From the NCBI RefSeq assembly GCF_003031265.1, contig NZ_CP019966.1, positions 186,001 through 250,000 on the forward strand: a stretch of DNA of 64,000 nucleotides. The letters are read 5' to 3'. Below the pieces are notes generated by a model. It was not told the DNA's origin, did not search any database, and worked only from the letters and a program-made list of their open reading frames with translations. This document shows, in pieces, positions 1 to 13,103 of this stretch. A program made the translations under genes and the position numbers. This DNA is from Rhodopseudomonas palustris (lineage in GTDB: Bacteria > Pseudomonadota > Alphaproteobacteria > Rhizobiales > Xanthobacteraceae). Every line of letters starts with the position of its first letter. The first letter of the stretch is position 1.

Positions 1-157
1 GCCGGTCGCGACCATGGGTTCGACCTCGCGGGTCGCCTCGATCCTCGCGGCCAACGCCAGTCAGCCCGTGCTCTACGTCGAGTTCCGTAAAGACGGCACT
101 CCCATCGATCCAGGCCCATGGTGGGCCGCAAATGAAGGCGAGAAGGTTCGCGGATGA
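1..157 (+). CDS. EnvC-type murein hydrolase activator (M23/LytM family), C-terminal fragment
   Basis: The window opens inside this gene; 51 codons and the stop remain, reading from base 2. The tail contains PVATMGS and then LYVEFRKDGTPIDPGPW, which matches the end of the LytM/M23 fold in EnvC-like proteins. Those are periplasmic proteins with a coiled coil and a peptidase-like domain that activate septal amidases. The residues that decide between active peptidase and inactive activator are outside the window. The stop overlaps the ctpA start (ATGA at 154-157), so the two are probably translationally coupled, an arrangement seen in many alphaproteobacteria. Confidence 0.8.
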   Translation, partial: PVATMGSTSRVASILAANASQPVLYVEFRKDGTPIDPGPWWAANEGEKVRG

Positions 158-1530
158 TGCGCAAGACTTCGGTAATCCTCCTCAGCGCCGTCACCGGTGC
201 CGCGCTGACACTTTTCGTCACCCAACCTCGCACGATGCTGATGGGCGCCACCGCTCGCGCCGCCACCTCCGACACCTACCGCCAGCTCAATCTGTTCGGC
301 GACGTGTTCGAGCGGGTGCGCAGCGACTACGTCGAGAAGCCGGACGATTCCAAGCTGATCGAATCCGCCATCAGCGGCATGCTGGCCGGTCTCGATCCGC
401 ACTCCAGCTACATGGACGCCAAGAGCTTCCGTGACATGCAGGTGCAGACCCGCGGCGAATTCGGCGGTCTCGGCATCGAAGTCACCATGGAAGACGGCCT
501 GATCAAGGTGGTGTCGCCGATCGACGATACCCCGGCGTCGAAGGCCGGCATCCTGGCCAACGACATCATCACCAATCTCGACGACGAGGCGGTGCAGGGC
601 CTGACCCTGAACCAGGCGGTCGAGAAGATGCGCGGCCCGGTCAATACCAAGATCCGGCTGAAGATCGTCCGCAAGGGCCAGGACAACCCGATCGAAGTCA
701 CGCTGGTGCGCGACAACATCCGTGTCCGCTCGGTGCGCGCGCGCGTCGAAGACAGCGACATCGGCTACATCCGCATCACCACCTTCAACGAGCAGACCAC
801 CGAAGGGCTCAAGAAGGAGATCGCGAACCTCACCAACCAGATCGGCGCCGACAAGCTGAAAGGCTTCATCCTCGATCTGCGCAACAACCCGGGCGGCCTG
901 CTCGAGGAAGCCGTGACGGTGTCGGACGCGTTCCTGGATCGCGGCGAAATCGTCTCGACCCGCGGCCGCAATGCCGAAGAGACCCAGCGCCGCTCCGCCC
1001 ATGCGGGCGACCTCACCAAGGGCAAGCCGGTGATCGTTCTGGTCAACGGCGGCTCGGCCTCCGCGTCGGAAATCGTCGCCGGTGCGCTGCAGGATCACAA
1101 GCGCGCCACCGTGGTCGGCACCCGTTCGTTCGGCAAGGGTTCGGTGCAGACCATCATTCCGCTCGGCTCCGGCAACGGCGCCCTGCGGCTGACGACGGCG
1201 CGCTACTACACGCCGTCGGGCAAGTCGATTCAGGCCAAGGGCATCACTCCGGATATCGAAGTGATGCAGGACGTGCCGGCCGACCTCAAGGCCCGGACCG
1301 ACACCAAGGGCGAAGCCTCGCTGCGCGGCCATCTGAAGGGCGCCGACGGCGACGAGAAGACCGGCTCGCAGTCCTACGTGCCGCCGGAAGCCAAGGACGA
1401 CAAGGCGCTGAAGGCCGCCGCCGATCTGCTGCACGGCATCAAGGTCAACGCTTCGGCTCCGGCCGACAAGCAGACCACCGGCGACAAGGCTGCGATCGAC
1501 AAGCCGGCCGGCAACAAGGCAGCGAACTGA
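154..1530 (+). CDS. ctpA: Carboxy-terminal processing protease, S41 family
   Basis: 458 residues. An N-terminal hydrophobic signal/anchor (about 5-25) is followed by an S41 N-terminal region, a PDZ domain (about 95-170, with GGLGIEVTMEDG at its start) and the protease core. The catalytic serine lies in GSASASE (about 301-306) and the lysine in GKGSVQ (about 328), giving the Ser/Lys dyad of tail-specific proteases. The enzyme acts in the periplasm and trims C termini of envelope proteins. The last 80 residues are rich in Lys, Ala and Asp and look disordered. It starts within the stop of the EnvC-like gene and ends at a strong terminator (1561-1587), so it closes that operon. Confidence 0.93.
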   Translation: MMRKTSVILLSAVTGAALTLFVTQPRTMLMGATARAATSDTYRQLNLFGDVFERVRSDYVEKPDDSKLIESAISGMLAGLDPHSSYMDAKSFRDMQVQTRGEFGGLGIEVTMEDGLIKVVSPIDDTPASKAGILANDIITNLDDEAVQGLTLNQAVEKMRGPVNTKIRLKIVRKGQDNPIEVTLVRDNIRVRSVRARVEDSDIGYIRITTFNEQTTEGLKKEIANLTNQIGADKLKGFILDLRNNPGGLLEEAVTVSDAFLDRGEIVSTRGRNAEETQRRSAHAGDLTKGKPVIVLVNGGSASASEIVAGALQDHKRATVVGTRSFGKGSVQTIIPLGSGNGALRLTTARYYTPSGKSIQAKGITPDIEVMQDVPADLKARTDTKGEASLRGHLKGADGDEKTGSQSYVPPEAKDDKALKAAADLLHGIKVNASAPADKQTTGDKAAIDKPAGNKAAN

Positions 1531-1560
1531 TCGCTCGTCTCAAGGTTGATGTATCTGCTG

Positions 1561-1587
1561 AAAGGGCGGCCTGCAGGCCGCCCTTTT
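1561..1587 (+). terminator. Rho-independent terminator after ctpA
   Basis: AAAGGGCGGCC and GGCCGCCCTTTTT form a near-perfect GC-rich stem with a tiny loop and a run of five T, 30 bases after the ctpA stop. Confidence 0.88.
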
Positions 1588-1680
1588 TGCTGGGTGGCCC
1601 TTCCTCACACGGCGTCCCTCGGCGGTCTCCGGGTGTGTCGTGCTATCGTCGCCTGCGACTGATTCGGGAGATCGTTGGCA

Positions 1681-2922
1681 GTGGCGGCGGACGAACTAAG
1701 CACCCCGCTGGGTCAGAAGCGGAACCGGTGGCAGCGGCTGCGCCATTACCGGCTGCCGTTCAACGCCACCCAAGGGGTTGCGGCGCTGCTCGGCCTGTTC
1801 GTGCTGGTGTTCCTCGGCTTCGCGCTGTTCGGCAATGATCCCTTTGGCGGCGAGCCGGTGGTGCGGGTCGAGATCAAACCAAGCCCGGAAGAGGCCAAGC
1901 AGACCTCGGCCGAAGCCGGGAAGGATCAAAGCGGCAAGCCGGAGAATGCTCCGGCGGCTGCCGCCGAGAAGAAGGATGCCGCTGAGTCGAAAGACGCGGC
2001 CGCCGGTCAGAAGACCATCACCATCATCGACGGCTCCAAGGGCACGCGTCAGGACGTCGTGGTCGGGACCGACAGCGCCGACAAGGGCGAGCCTCCGGCA
2101 GGACCAGCGACCTCAGACGGCATCAACCCGAAACTGCTGGAGCAGTCGCGCTACGGCATGATCCCGGTGATGGCCGGCGGGCTGAAACCGTTCTCGGCCT
2201 ACGCGATGACAACCGATGCCGATCGCGCCAAGGCTGAGCGGATGCCGACCGTGACGATCGTGGTCGGAGGGCTCGGCATCGGCGCGGCCCGCACCAACGA
2301 TGCAGTGATGAAGCTGCCGGCCGCGGTGGCGCTCGCGTTCACGCCCTACGGATCGGACCCGGGCAAGCTGGCGACCGAAGCGCGGACCAAGCGCCACGAA
2401 GTCATTCTGCAGATTCCGATGGAGCCGTTTGATTATCCGGACAACGACCCCGGACCGCAGACGCTGCTGACCTCCAGCGCACCGGAGCAGAATCTCGACC
2501 GCCTGAATTGGCATCTCAGCCGGATCCAGGGCTATGTCGGCCTGTCGAACTTCATGGGCGCGCGGTTCGTCGCCACCGAGCCGGCGATGCAGGCGGTGAT
2601 CCGCGACGCCGCCAAGCGCGGACTCGGCTATCTCGATGACGGCACCGCGCCGCGCAGCGTCGCCGGAACGCTGGCGAAATCGCTCGCGATCCCATTCGCG
2701 CGGGCCGATCTCACGATCGATCAGGTGCCGGCCGGCGCCGATATCGACAAGGCGCTGGCGCGGCTGGAGAGCATCGCCAAGGAGCGGGGCAGCGCTGTCG
2801 GCATGGCTTCTGCGCTTCCGGTGACGATTGAACGAATTGTCAACTGGAGCAAGAGCTTGGAGAGTCGCGGGATCCTCCTGGCGCCATTGACAACGGCGAT
2901 GCTGAAATCAAAATCAAGTTGA
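1681..2922 (+). CDS. Divergent polysaccharide deacetylase family protein (YibQ/DUF610-like)
   Basis: About 413 residues. One transmembrane segment (about 33-53) follows a basic N terminus, then a low-complexity Ala/Lys/Glu linker (about 65-160), then a globular domain from the [16 protein letters not shown] region to the end with the [11 protein letters not shown] and [10 protein letters not shown] strands typical of the divergent polysaccharide deacetylase family. These are envelope-anchored proteins with a carbohydrate-deacetylase fold; their substrate is unknown. I chose GTG at 1681, which gives the start [12 protein letters not shown]; an in-frame TTG at 1675 sits closer to a GGGAG motif (1666-1670) and is the alternative. 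It follows the ctpA terminator and runs up to the next Nudix gene. Confidence 0.8.
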   Translation: MAADELSTPLGQKRNRWQRLRHYRLPFNATQGVAALLGLFVLVFLGFALFGNDPFGGEPVVRVEIKPSPEEAKQTSAEAGKDQSGKPENAPAAAAEKKDAAESKDAAAGQKTITIIDGSKGTRQDVVVGTDSADKGEPPAGPATSDGINPKLLEQSRYGMIPVMAGGLKPFSAYAMTTDADRAKAERMPTVTIVVGGLGIGAARTNDAVMKLPAAVALAFTPYGSDPGKLATEARTKRHEVILQIPMEPFDYPDNDPGPQTLLTSSAPEQNLDRLNWHLSRIQGYVGLSNFMGARFVATEPAMQAVIRDAAKRGLGYLDDGTAPRSVAGTLAKSLAIPFARADLTIDQVPAGADIDKALARLESIAKERGSAVGMASALPVTIERIVNWSKSLESRGILLAPLTTAMLKSKSS

Positions 2923-2960
2923 GTCACCCCAACCTCGGGGATGCGGAAGGCACTGACGGA

Positions 2961-3467
2961 ATGGCCCGCTACGAAGACCTGCCCTATCGAACCTGCGTCG
3001 GCGTGATGCTGATCAACCGGGAGGGTCTCGTCTTCATCGGGCGCCGCACCGGCGGCATCGAACACGTCGACGACACCCACGTCTGGCAAATGCCGCAAGG
3101 CGGCGTCGATCCCGGCGAAGACACCTGGGAAGCCGCCAAGCGCGAGCTTTATGAAGAAACCAGCGTCCACTCGGTCGAGAAGCTCGCCGAGGTGCCGGAC
3201 TGGCTGATCTACGATATCCCGCGCACCGTGGCAGGCCGCGCCTGGAAGGGTCGCTATCGCGGCCAGCGCCAGAAATGGTTCGCGGCCCGCTTCACCGGCG
3301 CGGACTCTGAGATCAACGTCGTCCACCCCGGCGGCGGCCACAAGGCGGAGTTCACCAGCTGGCGCTGGGAGCCGATGCACAATCTTCCGGAGTTGATCGT
3401 GCCGTTCAAGCGCCCGGTCTACGAGCGCGTCGTCAAGGAATTCTCGCAGCTCGCCGCGGCGGTGTGA
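2961..3467 (+). CDS. rppH: RNA pyrophosphohydrolase, Nudix family
   Basis: 168 residues from ATG 2961. The Nudix box reads [17 protein letters not shown] then YEETSV (about 47-69), matching GX5EX7REUXEEXGU apart from Ser for Gly. The [14 protein letters not shown] segment and a C-terminal WRWEPM are typical of RppH, which converts 5'-triphosphate RNA ends to monophosphate and so starts mRNA decay. GGAAGG at 2945-2950 is placed as a ribosome-binding site for ATG 2961; a TTG at 2919 overlapping the previous stop would add 14 unconserved residues. A second, closely similar gene lies 2.4 kb downstream. Confidence 0.87.
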   Translation: MARYEDLPYRTCVGVMLINREGLVFIGRRTGGIEHVDDTHVWQMPQGGVDPGEDTWEAAKRELYEETSVHSVEKLAEVPDWLIYDIPRTVAGRAWKGRYRGQRQKWFAARFTGADSEINVVHPGGGHKAEFTSWRWEPMHNLPELIVPFKRPVYERVVKEFSQLAAAV

Positions 3468-3482
3468 GGCGGCCGATCCTTT

Positions 3483-3566
3483 CGTCGTTGCAAGCGCAGC
3501 GAAGCAATCCAGGGCTCGGTGAACTGAGCCCTGCATTGCTCCGTGGCTACGCTCCTCGCAACGACG
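3483..3566. repeat. Intergenic palindromic repeat, family B
   Basis: An imperfect long inverted repeat: CGTCGTTGCAAGCGCAGCG at one end and GCTCCTCGCAACGACG at the other, with GAAGCAATCC near the left arm and ATTGCT near the right. Related copies are at 15389-15468 and 54713-54798. It fills the space between the convergent rppH and glycosyltransferase genes. Confidence 0.75.
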
Positions 3567-3626
3567 CGGGAACTCCGTGACCAATCTCGCCGCCTCGTCG
3601 CGCGGAGGCAAGGGGCCGCGAGACCA

Positions 3627-4697
3627 TCATCCGGCGGCCATCGCGGTCTGCAGGATATGATCGCAGTGCGCCTTCACGGTGTGGTGGGCGAAGACGTGGT
3701 CGCGCGCAGCCAACGCCATGCGGCGCAGCTTGTCCTTATCCGCCAGCGCTGACGTGACGGCGCGTTCCAGCCCACCGGGTTCGATGTCGTAGTACACGCC
3801 GTGCTGACCGGACAGCAGCGGTGCATAGCGCACGATGGTCGGGTTGTTCATCAGCGGCACCGACTGCACGATCGGCGCTTCGTAATGCCGGTAGCAGTCC
3901 CAGCCCATGCCCTCCGGCGACCACGCCAGCCAGGAATGCGACATCCGCTCCATAAACGCCTCGTAAGGCAGTCGCTCGGTCGGCTGATCGATCCGCACGC
4001 CCGCCGCCCGCAGCCGCTCCAGCTCCGGCAGACCGTCGCGCCGTACCGTGGAATTGCCGTCGACCGAGCCGATGAAGAAGATGTCGTGTGTCTTCTCCGG
4101 AAACGGTGCGTCCCGCCAACGTGGGTCGAACCGGAATTGCGGCAGCGAGATCGGCTGCAGCTTGTCGATCCGGCGCTGCCACTTCTCGCTGCGGCGATAG
4201 CGCAGCGTCGGCAGATGCGGATGCACGGTGCCGGCCAGCGCCTGCCATTTGTCGCAAGGCAGCTCGCGTTTGAAATACGCCTTCGCCTTGTCGAGCAGGA
4301 AGACGCTGCTCTTCGAGATCGCGAAGTGATCGTCCATCTCGACCGCGACCACCGGCACGGGCGACTTCACCCAGCGGAACACGCTGGGGCCGAATTGGCG
4401 GGTCAGCGCGGCCCACGGATTGGTCGGGGTGTAGAAGATGCCGCGCGCCCAATAGCGCGGATGCCAGGGCGAATAGCGCAGGCTGTTCACCACCACGACG
4501 TCGTATTCACCTCGGCCGGCGGCGCGCAGTTCGCGCAGCACGCGGTCCGGCGTCGAGAAGCCGTCGAGCTTGCCGAAGTCGTCGGTCAGCTTGGTCCAGG
4601 TCCACAGGCAGGTGGTGCGCTCTGGATATTGCAGTTTGAAATAGCCGCCGCCGATTTCGAGAATGCGGAGCTTGGAGGTATCGACGGGCGTGGTCAT
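3627..4697 (-). CDS. Glycosyltransferase-like protein (GT-B type, CgeB-like C-terminal half)
   Basis: 356 residues from ATG 4697. I recognise no named gene. The C-terminal third (about 235-355) has the look of a GT-B glycosyltransferase: a stretch about being shown among peers (SHSWLAWSPEGMGWDCYRHY), then NNPTIVRYAPL and a final helix with GLERAVTSALADKDKLRRMA, as in CgeB/Glyco_trans_1_2 proteins. The N terminus starts ILEIGGGYFKLQYPE. No signal peptide or membrane span is visible, so it is probably cytosolic. It is divergent from the UDP-sugar epimerase at 4968, which fits a role in polysaccharide or envelope glycan synthesis. The start could be further upstream (in-frame to 4814), but that extension looks like non-coding sequence. 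Confidence 0.65.
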   Translation of the reverse strand: MTTPVDTSKLRILEIGGGYFKLQYPERTTCLWTWTKLTDDFGKLDGFSTPDRVLRELRAAGRGEYDVVVVNSLRYSPWHPRYWARGIFYTPTNPWAALTRQFGPSVFRWVKSPVPVVAVEMDDHFAISKSSVFLLDKAKAYFKRELPCDKWQALAGTVHPHLPTLRYRRSEKWQRRIDKLQPISLPQFRFDPRWRDAPFPEKTHDIFFIGSVDGNSTVRRDGLPELERLRAAGVRIDQPTERLPYEAFMERMSHSWLAWSPEGMGWDCYRHYEAPIVQSVPLMNNPTIVRYAPLLSGQHGVYYDIEPGGLERAVTSALADKDKLRRMALAARDHVFAHHTVKAHCDHILQTAMAAG

Positions 4698-4967
4698 GAA
4701 TTGAATTCGCCTGGCGCAAGTCGCAGCAGGCGACGCGCCGCCCGCGTGGGTCGGCGACACCGCCGGGACGGCGGTCGCCGCAGCCGGTGGCAGCCGCTCG
4801 CAGCAGCGAGCCACGGTTTCGGCGCTTGCCTAGCATGGGGTTTCTTGCCATTCAATGCGGCGGAAAACGGCCGACGCGACCGCGTCCGGCCGGGCGTTTC
4901 GAGCCAAATGGGCACCCGTTCCCGCGACTGAGGCGCGTCCGAACCCGCCCCTGTCCAGGACCCAGCG

Positions 4968-5915
4968 ATGCGATTGTCCCGACGAATTCTCGTGAGCGGC
5001 GGCGCCGGCTTCATCGGCTCGCACCTGTGCGACAAGCTGTTGGCCGAAGGCCATGAAGTTCTGTGCGTCGACAATTATTTCACCGGCTGGCGGCGCAACA
5101 TCGAACATCTGGTCGGTACGCCCCGATTCGAGGTGATGCGCCACGACGTCACCTTCCCGCTGTATGTCGAAGTTGACGACATCTACAATCTCGCGTGCCC
5201 GGCTTCGCCCGTGCACTACCAGCACGATCCGGTGCAGACGTTGAAGACGTCGGTGCACGGCGCCATCAACATGCTGGGCCTCGCCAAGCGCACCCGCGCC
5301 AAGATTTTCCAGGCCTCGACCAGCGAGGTTTACGGCGACCCCCACGTGCATCCGCAGCCCGAGAGCTATTGGGGCCACGTCAATCCGCTCGGCATCCGCG
5401 CCTGTTACGACGAGGGCAAGCGCGCCGCCGAGACGCTGTTCTTCGACTATCACCGTCAGCACAAGGTGAGGATCAAGGTCGCGCGAATCTTCAATACCTA
5501 CGGGCCGCGGATGCATCCCAACGACGGTCGCGTGGTGTCGAACTTCATCGTCCAGGCGCTGTCCGGCAACGACATCACCATCTACGGCGACGGCAGCCAG
5601 ACGCGGTCGTTCTGCTACGTCACCGACCTGCTCGACGGCTTCGCCAGGCTAATGGCGAGCGGCGATGAGTTCATCGGACCGGTCAATCTCGGCAATCCGG
5701 TCGAGTTCACCATTCGGCAGCTCGCCGAGATGGTGATCGAGATGACCGACTCGAAGTCGAAGCTGGTGATGATGCCGCTGCCGTCGGACGATCCGCGCCA
5801 GCGCCAGCCCGACATTTCGCTGGCCCGCCGCGAGCTGGGATGGGAGCCGAAGGTGCCGCTCGCCGACGGTCTCAAGGAGACCATCGGCTACTTCCGCACC
5901 CTGATGGCGTCGTGA
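4968..5915 (+). CDS. NAD-dependent epimerase/dehydratase, UDP-glucuronate decarboxylase type
   Basis: 315 residues. The Rossmann motif GGAGFIGSH is at 11-19, [11 protein letters not shown] follows, and the YxxxK pair of short-chain dehydrogenases is in YDEGKRAAE (Tyr about 146). [15 protein letters not shown] and [12 protein letters not shown] are strongly characteristic of UDP-glucuronate decarboxylase (UDP-xylose synthase), which makes UDP-xylose from UDP-glucuronate. dTDP-glucose 4,6-dehydratase is the main alternative. It is divergent from a glycosyltransferase-like gene and overlaps the start of a Nudix gene (GTGA, 5912-5915). Confidence 0.85.
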   Translation: MRLSRRILVSGGAGFIGSHLCDKLLAEGHEVLCVDNYFTGWRRNIEHLVGTPRFEVMRHDVTFPLYVEVDDIYNLACPASPVHYQHDPVQTLKTSVHGAINMLGLAKRTRAKIFQASTSEVYGDPHVHPQPESYWGHVNPLGIRACYDEGKRAAETLFFDYHRQHKVRIKVARIFNTYGPRMHPNDGRVVSNFIVQALSGNDITIYGDGSQTRSFCYVTDLLDGFARLMASGDEFIGPVNLGNPVEFTIRQLAEMVIEMTDSKSKLVMMPLPSDDPRQRQPDISLARRELGWEPKVPLADGLKETIGYFRTLMAS

Positions 5916-6433
5916 CCGCGCGCCCGTCTGTCGAGTCACTCCCGTATCGCCGCAACGTCGGCATCGCGCTGTTTGGCTGCGACGGCCGCGTTCTGATTGG
6001 GCGACGGTTTCGCGACGACGGCCCGGAGATCATTCTGCCGGGCCTCGAATGGCAGATGCCGCAAGGCGGTATCGACGAAGGCGAAGAGCCGCGGATCGCG
6101 GTAATGCGCGAACTTTGGGAAGAGACTGGCGTGACCAACGCCGAGATCCTCGGCGAAACCGACTGGGTCAGCTACGACTTCCCGCCTTACGACGGCCCAG
6201 CCCACCGCCTCGCCGTGTTTCGCGGTCAGCGCCAGAAATGGTTCGCGCTGCGCTTCACCGGCAGCGAGGCGGAGATTGATCCGCTCGCCGTCCGCAACAA
6301 CATGCCGCCAGAATTCGATGCCTGGCGCTGGGAGCGCCTCGACCGCGTCGCCGATCTCGTCGTGCCGTTCCGCCGCGAAGTCTATCGGGAAGTTGCGCGG
6401 AGTTTTTCGCGGTTTGCCGCCGCTCAAGCTTAG
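5912..6433 (+). CDS. rppH: Second RppH-like Nudix hydrolase
   Basis: About 173 residues from GTG 5912, which overlaps the stop of the epimerase gene and suggests coupled translation; no separate ribosome-binding site is evident. The Nudix box is [17 protein letters not shown] then WEETGV (about 52-74), a full match to the consensus. [20 protein letters not shown] and a late WRWERLDRV parallel the gene at 2961. Both are therefore likely 5' RNA pyrophosphohydrolases, although one may have shifted to dinucleoside polyphosphates. The catalytic glutamates are present in both copies. Confidence 0.83.
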   Translation: MTARPSVESLPYRRNVGIALFGCDGRVLIGRRFRDDGPEIILPGLEWQMPQGGIDEGEEPRIAVMRELWEETGVTNAEILGETDWVSYDFPPYDGPAHRLAVFRGQRQKWFALRFTGSEAEIDPLAVRNNMPPEFDAWRWERLDRVADLVVPFRREVYREVARSFSRFAAAQA

Positions 6434-6458
6434 CTGCGGCGCCTTCTTCACTACCGTA

Positions 6459-6536
6459 CGTCATGCGCGGGCTTGACCCGCGCATCCATCATTCTTGAGA
6501 AAACAGATGGATTGCCGGGTCAAGCCCGGCAATGAC
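6459..6536. repeat. Intergenic palindromic repeat, family A
   Basis: Two hairpin modules, GCGCGGGCTTGACCCGCGC and TGCCGGGTCAAGCCCGGCA, separated by a short A/T-richer spacer with ATCCATC and GATGGAT arms. The outer ends are CGTCAT and ATGAC. Other copies: 7046-7124, 9570-9656, 35561-35671, 44478-44552, 55675-55751. Confidence 0.85.
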
Positions 6537-6557
6537 CACTGTTTAGAGCGCCGCCTC

Positions 6558-6590
6558 AAAAGCAAATGGCCGGGACGATGCCCGGCCATT
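6558..6590 (-). terminator. Rho-independent terminator of the atp operon
   Basis: Read on the minus strand, a perfect 10-bp stem (AATGGCCGGG with CCCGGCCATT, 6-base loop) is followed by TGCTTTT. It lies 28 bases past the atpC stop. Confidence 0.78.
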
Positions 6591-6618
6591 CGAAACTTCA
6601 GAACACCCGGTCGCGACG

Positions 6619-7026
6619 TCAGTGCATCGCAGTGGTGTTGAGCTCGTGCTGGATGCTCTTGAAGTGATCCAGGCGCTCGATCGCGCGGTCGAGCTCGTCG
6701 CCGACCTTGCCGGGGATCTGCTGCTCCATGGTCTGGATGGTCGCGGCGAAGTCCTGCAGGTCCAAGTCCGGTGCCGCGGTCGCGACATCGGCCAGAACGG
6801 TGAGGCCCTTCTCGGACACTTCGGCGATGCCGCCGAGCACCACGATCTTCTGCTTGTTGGCGCCGGCCGTCACGGTGAGGATGCCCGGACGGATCACCGC
6901 CACCACCGGCGCATGACCGGCGAGCACACCGAAGTCACCCTCGGCGCCCGGAATATCGACCTGATCAACTTGGCCGGAGAAGGCGACTTGTTCGGGCGAA
7001 ACCAGATCGAAGTGGAAGGTGGACAT
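6619..7026 (-). CDS. atpC: ATP synthase F1 epsilon subunit
   Basis: 135 residues starting [13 protein letters not shown]. The N-terminal beta-sandwich carries [21 protein letters not shown], diagnostic of the epsilon chain, followed by a C-terminal helical pair. Epsilon forms the F1 central stalk with gamma and restrains ATP hydrolysis. It is the last gene of atpHAGDC. A family A repeat fills the 111-base gap from atpD. Confidence 0.95.
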   Translation of the reverse strand: MSTFHFDLVSPEQVAFSGQVDQVDIPGAEGDFGVLAGHAPVVAVIRPGILTVTAGANKQKIVVLGGIAEVSEKGLTVLADVATAAPDLDLQDFAATIQTMEQQIPGKVGDELDRAIERLDHFKSIQHELNTTAMH

Positions 7027-7045
7027 GCTCGCTGCTCTCTCTGCG

Positions 7046-7124
7046 GTCACCCGCGGGCTCAACCCGCGGGTCCATCAGGAAACGATTTGAGTCGATGGAT
7101 GGCCGGGACACGCCCGGCCATGAC
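7046..7124. repeat. Family A palindromic repeat in the atpD-atpC spacer
   Basis: CACCCGCGGGCTCAACCCGCGGGT makes a hairpin in the left half and GGCCGGGACACGCCCGGCC one in the right half, ending in ATGACG. It occupies most of the 111 bases between two cotranscribed genes. Confidence 0.8.
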
Positions 7125-7137
7125 GTGCTCTCTCGGC

Positions 7138-9517
<2,380 letters not shown>

Positions 9518-9569
9518 TCTCAGTCCACCCCGGCGATCTGACCTGTGATCCGACCGCGAACCTCACATT

Positions 9570-9656
9570 CGTCATGCCCGGGCTCGCCCCGGGCATCCAC
9601 GATGTCGAATAGCCACGTCGAGGACGTGGATGGCCGGGGAAGACCCCGGCCATGAC
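9570..9656. repeat. Family A palindromic repeat in the atpA-atpG spacer
   Basis: Left module TGCCCGGGCTCGCCCCGGGCA, right module TGGCCGGGGAAGACCCCGGCCA, with CACGTCGAGGACGTG between them forming a third small hairpin. The ends are CGTCATG and CATGAC. Confidence 0.8.
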
Positions 9657-9660
9657 AGCA

Positions 9661-11753
<2,093 letters not shown>

Positions 11754-12479
11754 GAGCGCGCTCTTCTTGCTGTCAAATGGCCAAGGAAAAAACCGTCGCC
11801 ACGAAGCGGCGCCCCCGATTTAAGCCCTTGGAATTCAAGCTGGACTTCGATTTCTGACCGGCACGATGGTCCGGCGGCCTTTAAAATCGCGGCTTTGCTA
11901 ACATAGCGCGCGCGCAGGTGCAACACGATGGCACGAGCCCGCGGCGCCTTGTTGCAGATCAATCGTCGAGGCGCCTGACAGAACACGTCGCGGCAGTCGT
12001 GAGCGCACCGTTCGGCGCCAGAACGGACGTGGGCCTGGATCTGTCGCGAAGCCGAAAAGACCTGCCCACTAAGCCGGAGAAGAGCCTCGCGGGCGCCAAG
12101 CACAAGGCTCGGAGCCCCCTCGCGCCACGCATGGGGCTAATCCCGCTGGTCGCAACTTCTCTATTTGGGGTTGCAAAACCGCCATCGGCGCACGCGCTCA
12201 GCCTTAACAATCGATTACTTGCGTGATTCGCCGCCGGCGTTCATGAAAACTTCGTAATTCAGTATACGACAAGCACTCGAAGTATTCGAGAAGTAAAATA
12301 GTTGTTAATATCAGAGTACCGCGCTGTACTGCGAAAGATCACCAAATATTGCAGCGCGAAATATGGAGGATTGACCGCCTATATTCAGCCTCATTACAAG
12401 GCCACTCGTTCGACCACGAACATAGGGACGGGGGTTCCACTTGCCGCATATGGGGCAATACTCGACTTAAGGATAGGAT
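11754..12479. other. 726-base divergent intergenic region between atpH and rlpA
   Basis: I see no convincing gene. The half near atpH is GC-rich and holds the candidate atp promoter. Bases 12240-12480 are clearly A/T-richer than anything nearby and contain a 6-bp inverted repeat (CTCGAA-GTA-TTCGAG, 12277-12291) and a 7-bp one with a long loop (CGCGCTG, 12320-12326; CAGCGCG, 12352-12358). A possible rlpA promoter is TTGTTA (12302-12307), 17 bases, TGTACT (12325-12330). AAGGA at 12469-12473 is a good ribosome-binding site for rlpA. Confidence 0.5.
11895..11923 (-). promoter_or_regulatory. Candidate sigma-70 type promoter of the atp operon
   Basis: On the minus strand TTGCAC (11918-11923) is followed after exactly 17 bases by TAGCAA (11895-11900), about 140 bases ahead of atpH. 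It is the best-looking pair in that region, but unproven. Confidence 0.42.
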
Positions 12480-12950
12480 ATGGTTCGAAAGAAAACACCG
12501 GCGCTGCTCACCACCGGGCCGGCTGCGGCCGCGGCGATGATCGTCGCCTCTGTCTTCCTTGGCGGATCGGTAGGCGAAGCCTCGGCGAACAGCCGGCATC
12601 ACCGCCACCACCACCATAGCCACCACAGCGACTGGCGCTCGGCCAATGCGTCGGTGGAGAGCGGCGGTGGCCGCAGCTTCTCCGGTATGGCTTCGTACTA
12701 CGGCAATGAGTCCGGCAGCCGCACCGCGTCGGGCCAGCGCATGAACGCCAACGCGATGACCGCCGCGCACCGCACGCTGCCGTTCGGCACCAAGCTGCGC
12801 GTCACCCACGGCGGCCGTAGCGTGGTCGTCACCATCAACGATCGCGGTCCGTTCATTCGCGGCCGTGTTCTCGACCTGTCGACCGGCGCTGCGCGCGCGA
12901 TCGGCCTGACCAGCCGTGGAGTCGGCCGGGTCGTTGCGGAAGTGATGTAA
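12480..12950 (+). CDS. rlpA: Septal ring lytic transglycosylase RlpA family protein
   Basis: 156 residues. The N-terminal signal-type helix is about 10-35. A histidine-rich stretch follows (RHHRHHHHSHHSDW, about 39-52), then the double-psi beta-barrel: GMASYYGNESGSRTASGQRMN, AAHRTLPFGTKLRVTH and ITINDRGPFIRGRVLDLS-type motifs (VTINDRGPF here). RlpA proteins cleave glycan strands lacking stem peptides at the septum; this one lacks the SPOR domain found in longer members. No lipobox cysteine is obvious, so it is probably soluble periplasmic. The His-rich linker is unusual. Confidence 0.87.
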   Translation: MVRKKTPALLTTGPAAAAAMIVASVFLGGSVGEASANSRHHRHHHHSHHSDWRSANASVESGGGRSFSGMASYYGNESGSRTASGQRMNANAMTAAHRTLPFGTKLRVTHGGRSVVVTINDRGPFIRGRVLDLSTGAARAIGLTSRGVGRVVAEVM

Positions 12951-13042
12951 CCGCGAAGCGGTTCTGCTTCCTCTGCAGATACAACACCTGACGTCCGGAT
13001 TGGTTCGGCAACAAGCCGCACGCCGCGCTGACGTCACGTGAC

Positions 13043-13082
13043 AAAAGCCTGCCGTCGACAATGACGGCAGGCTTTTCTTTTG
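13043..13082. terminator. Bidirectional terminator between rlpA and priA
   Basis: AAAAGCCTGCCGTC and GACGGCAGGCTTTT form a 14-bp stem with a 6-base loop, followed by CTTTTGT on the plus strand; the A-run on the other side allows use by the convergent priA as well. Confidence 0.85.
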
Positions 13083-13103
13083 TCGTCCGGGCGGCGCTGA
13101 AGA

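Noticed and set aside
73..1434. 453-codon open frame on the minus strand opposite ctpA
   Set aside because: It is antisense to a clear S41 protease and has no recognisable domain; long antisense frames are common in GC-rich DNA.
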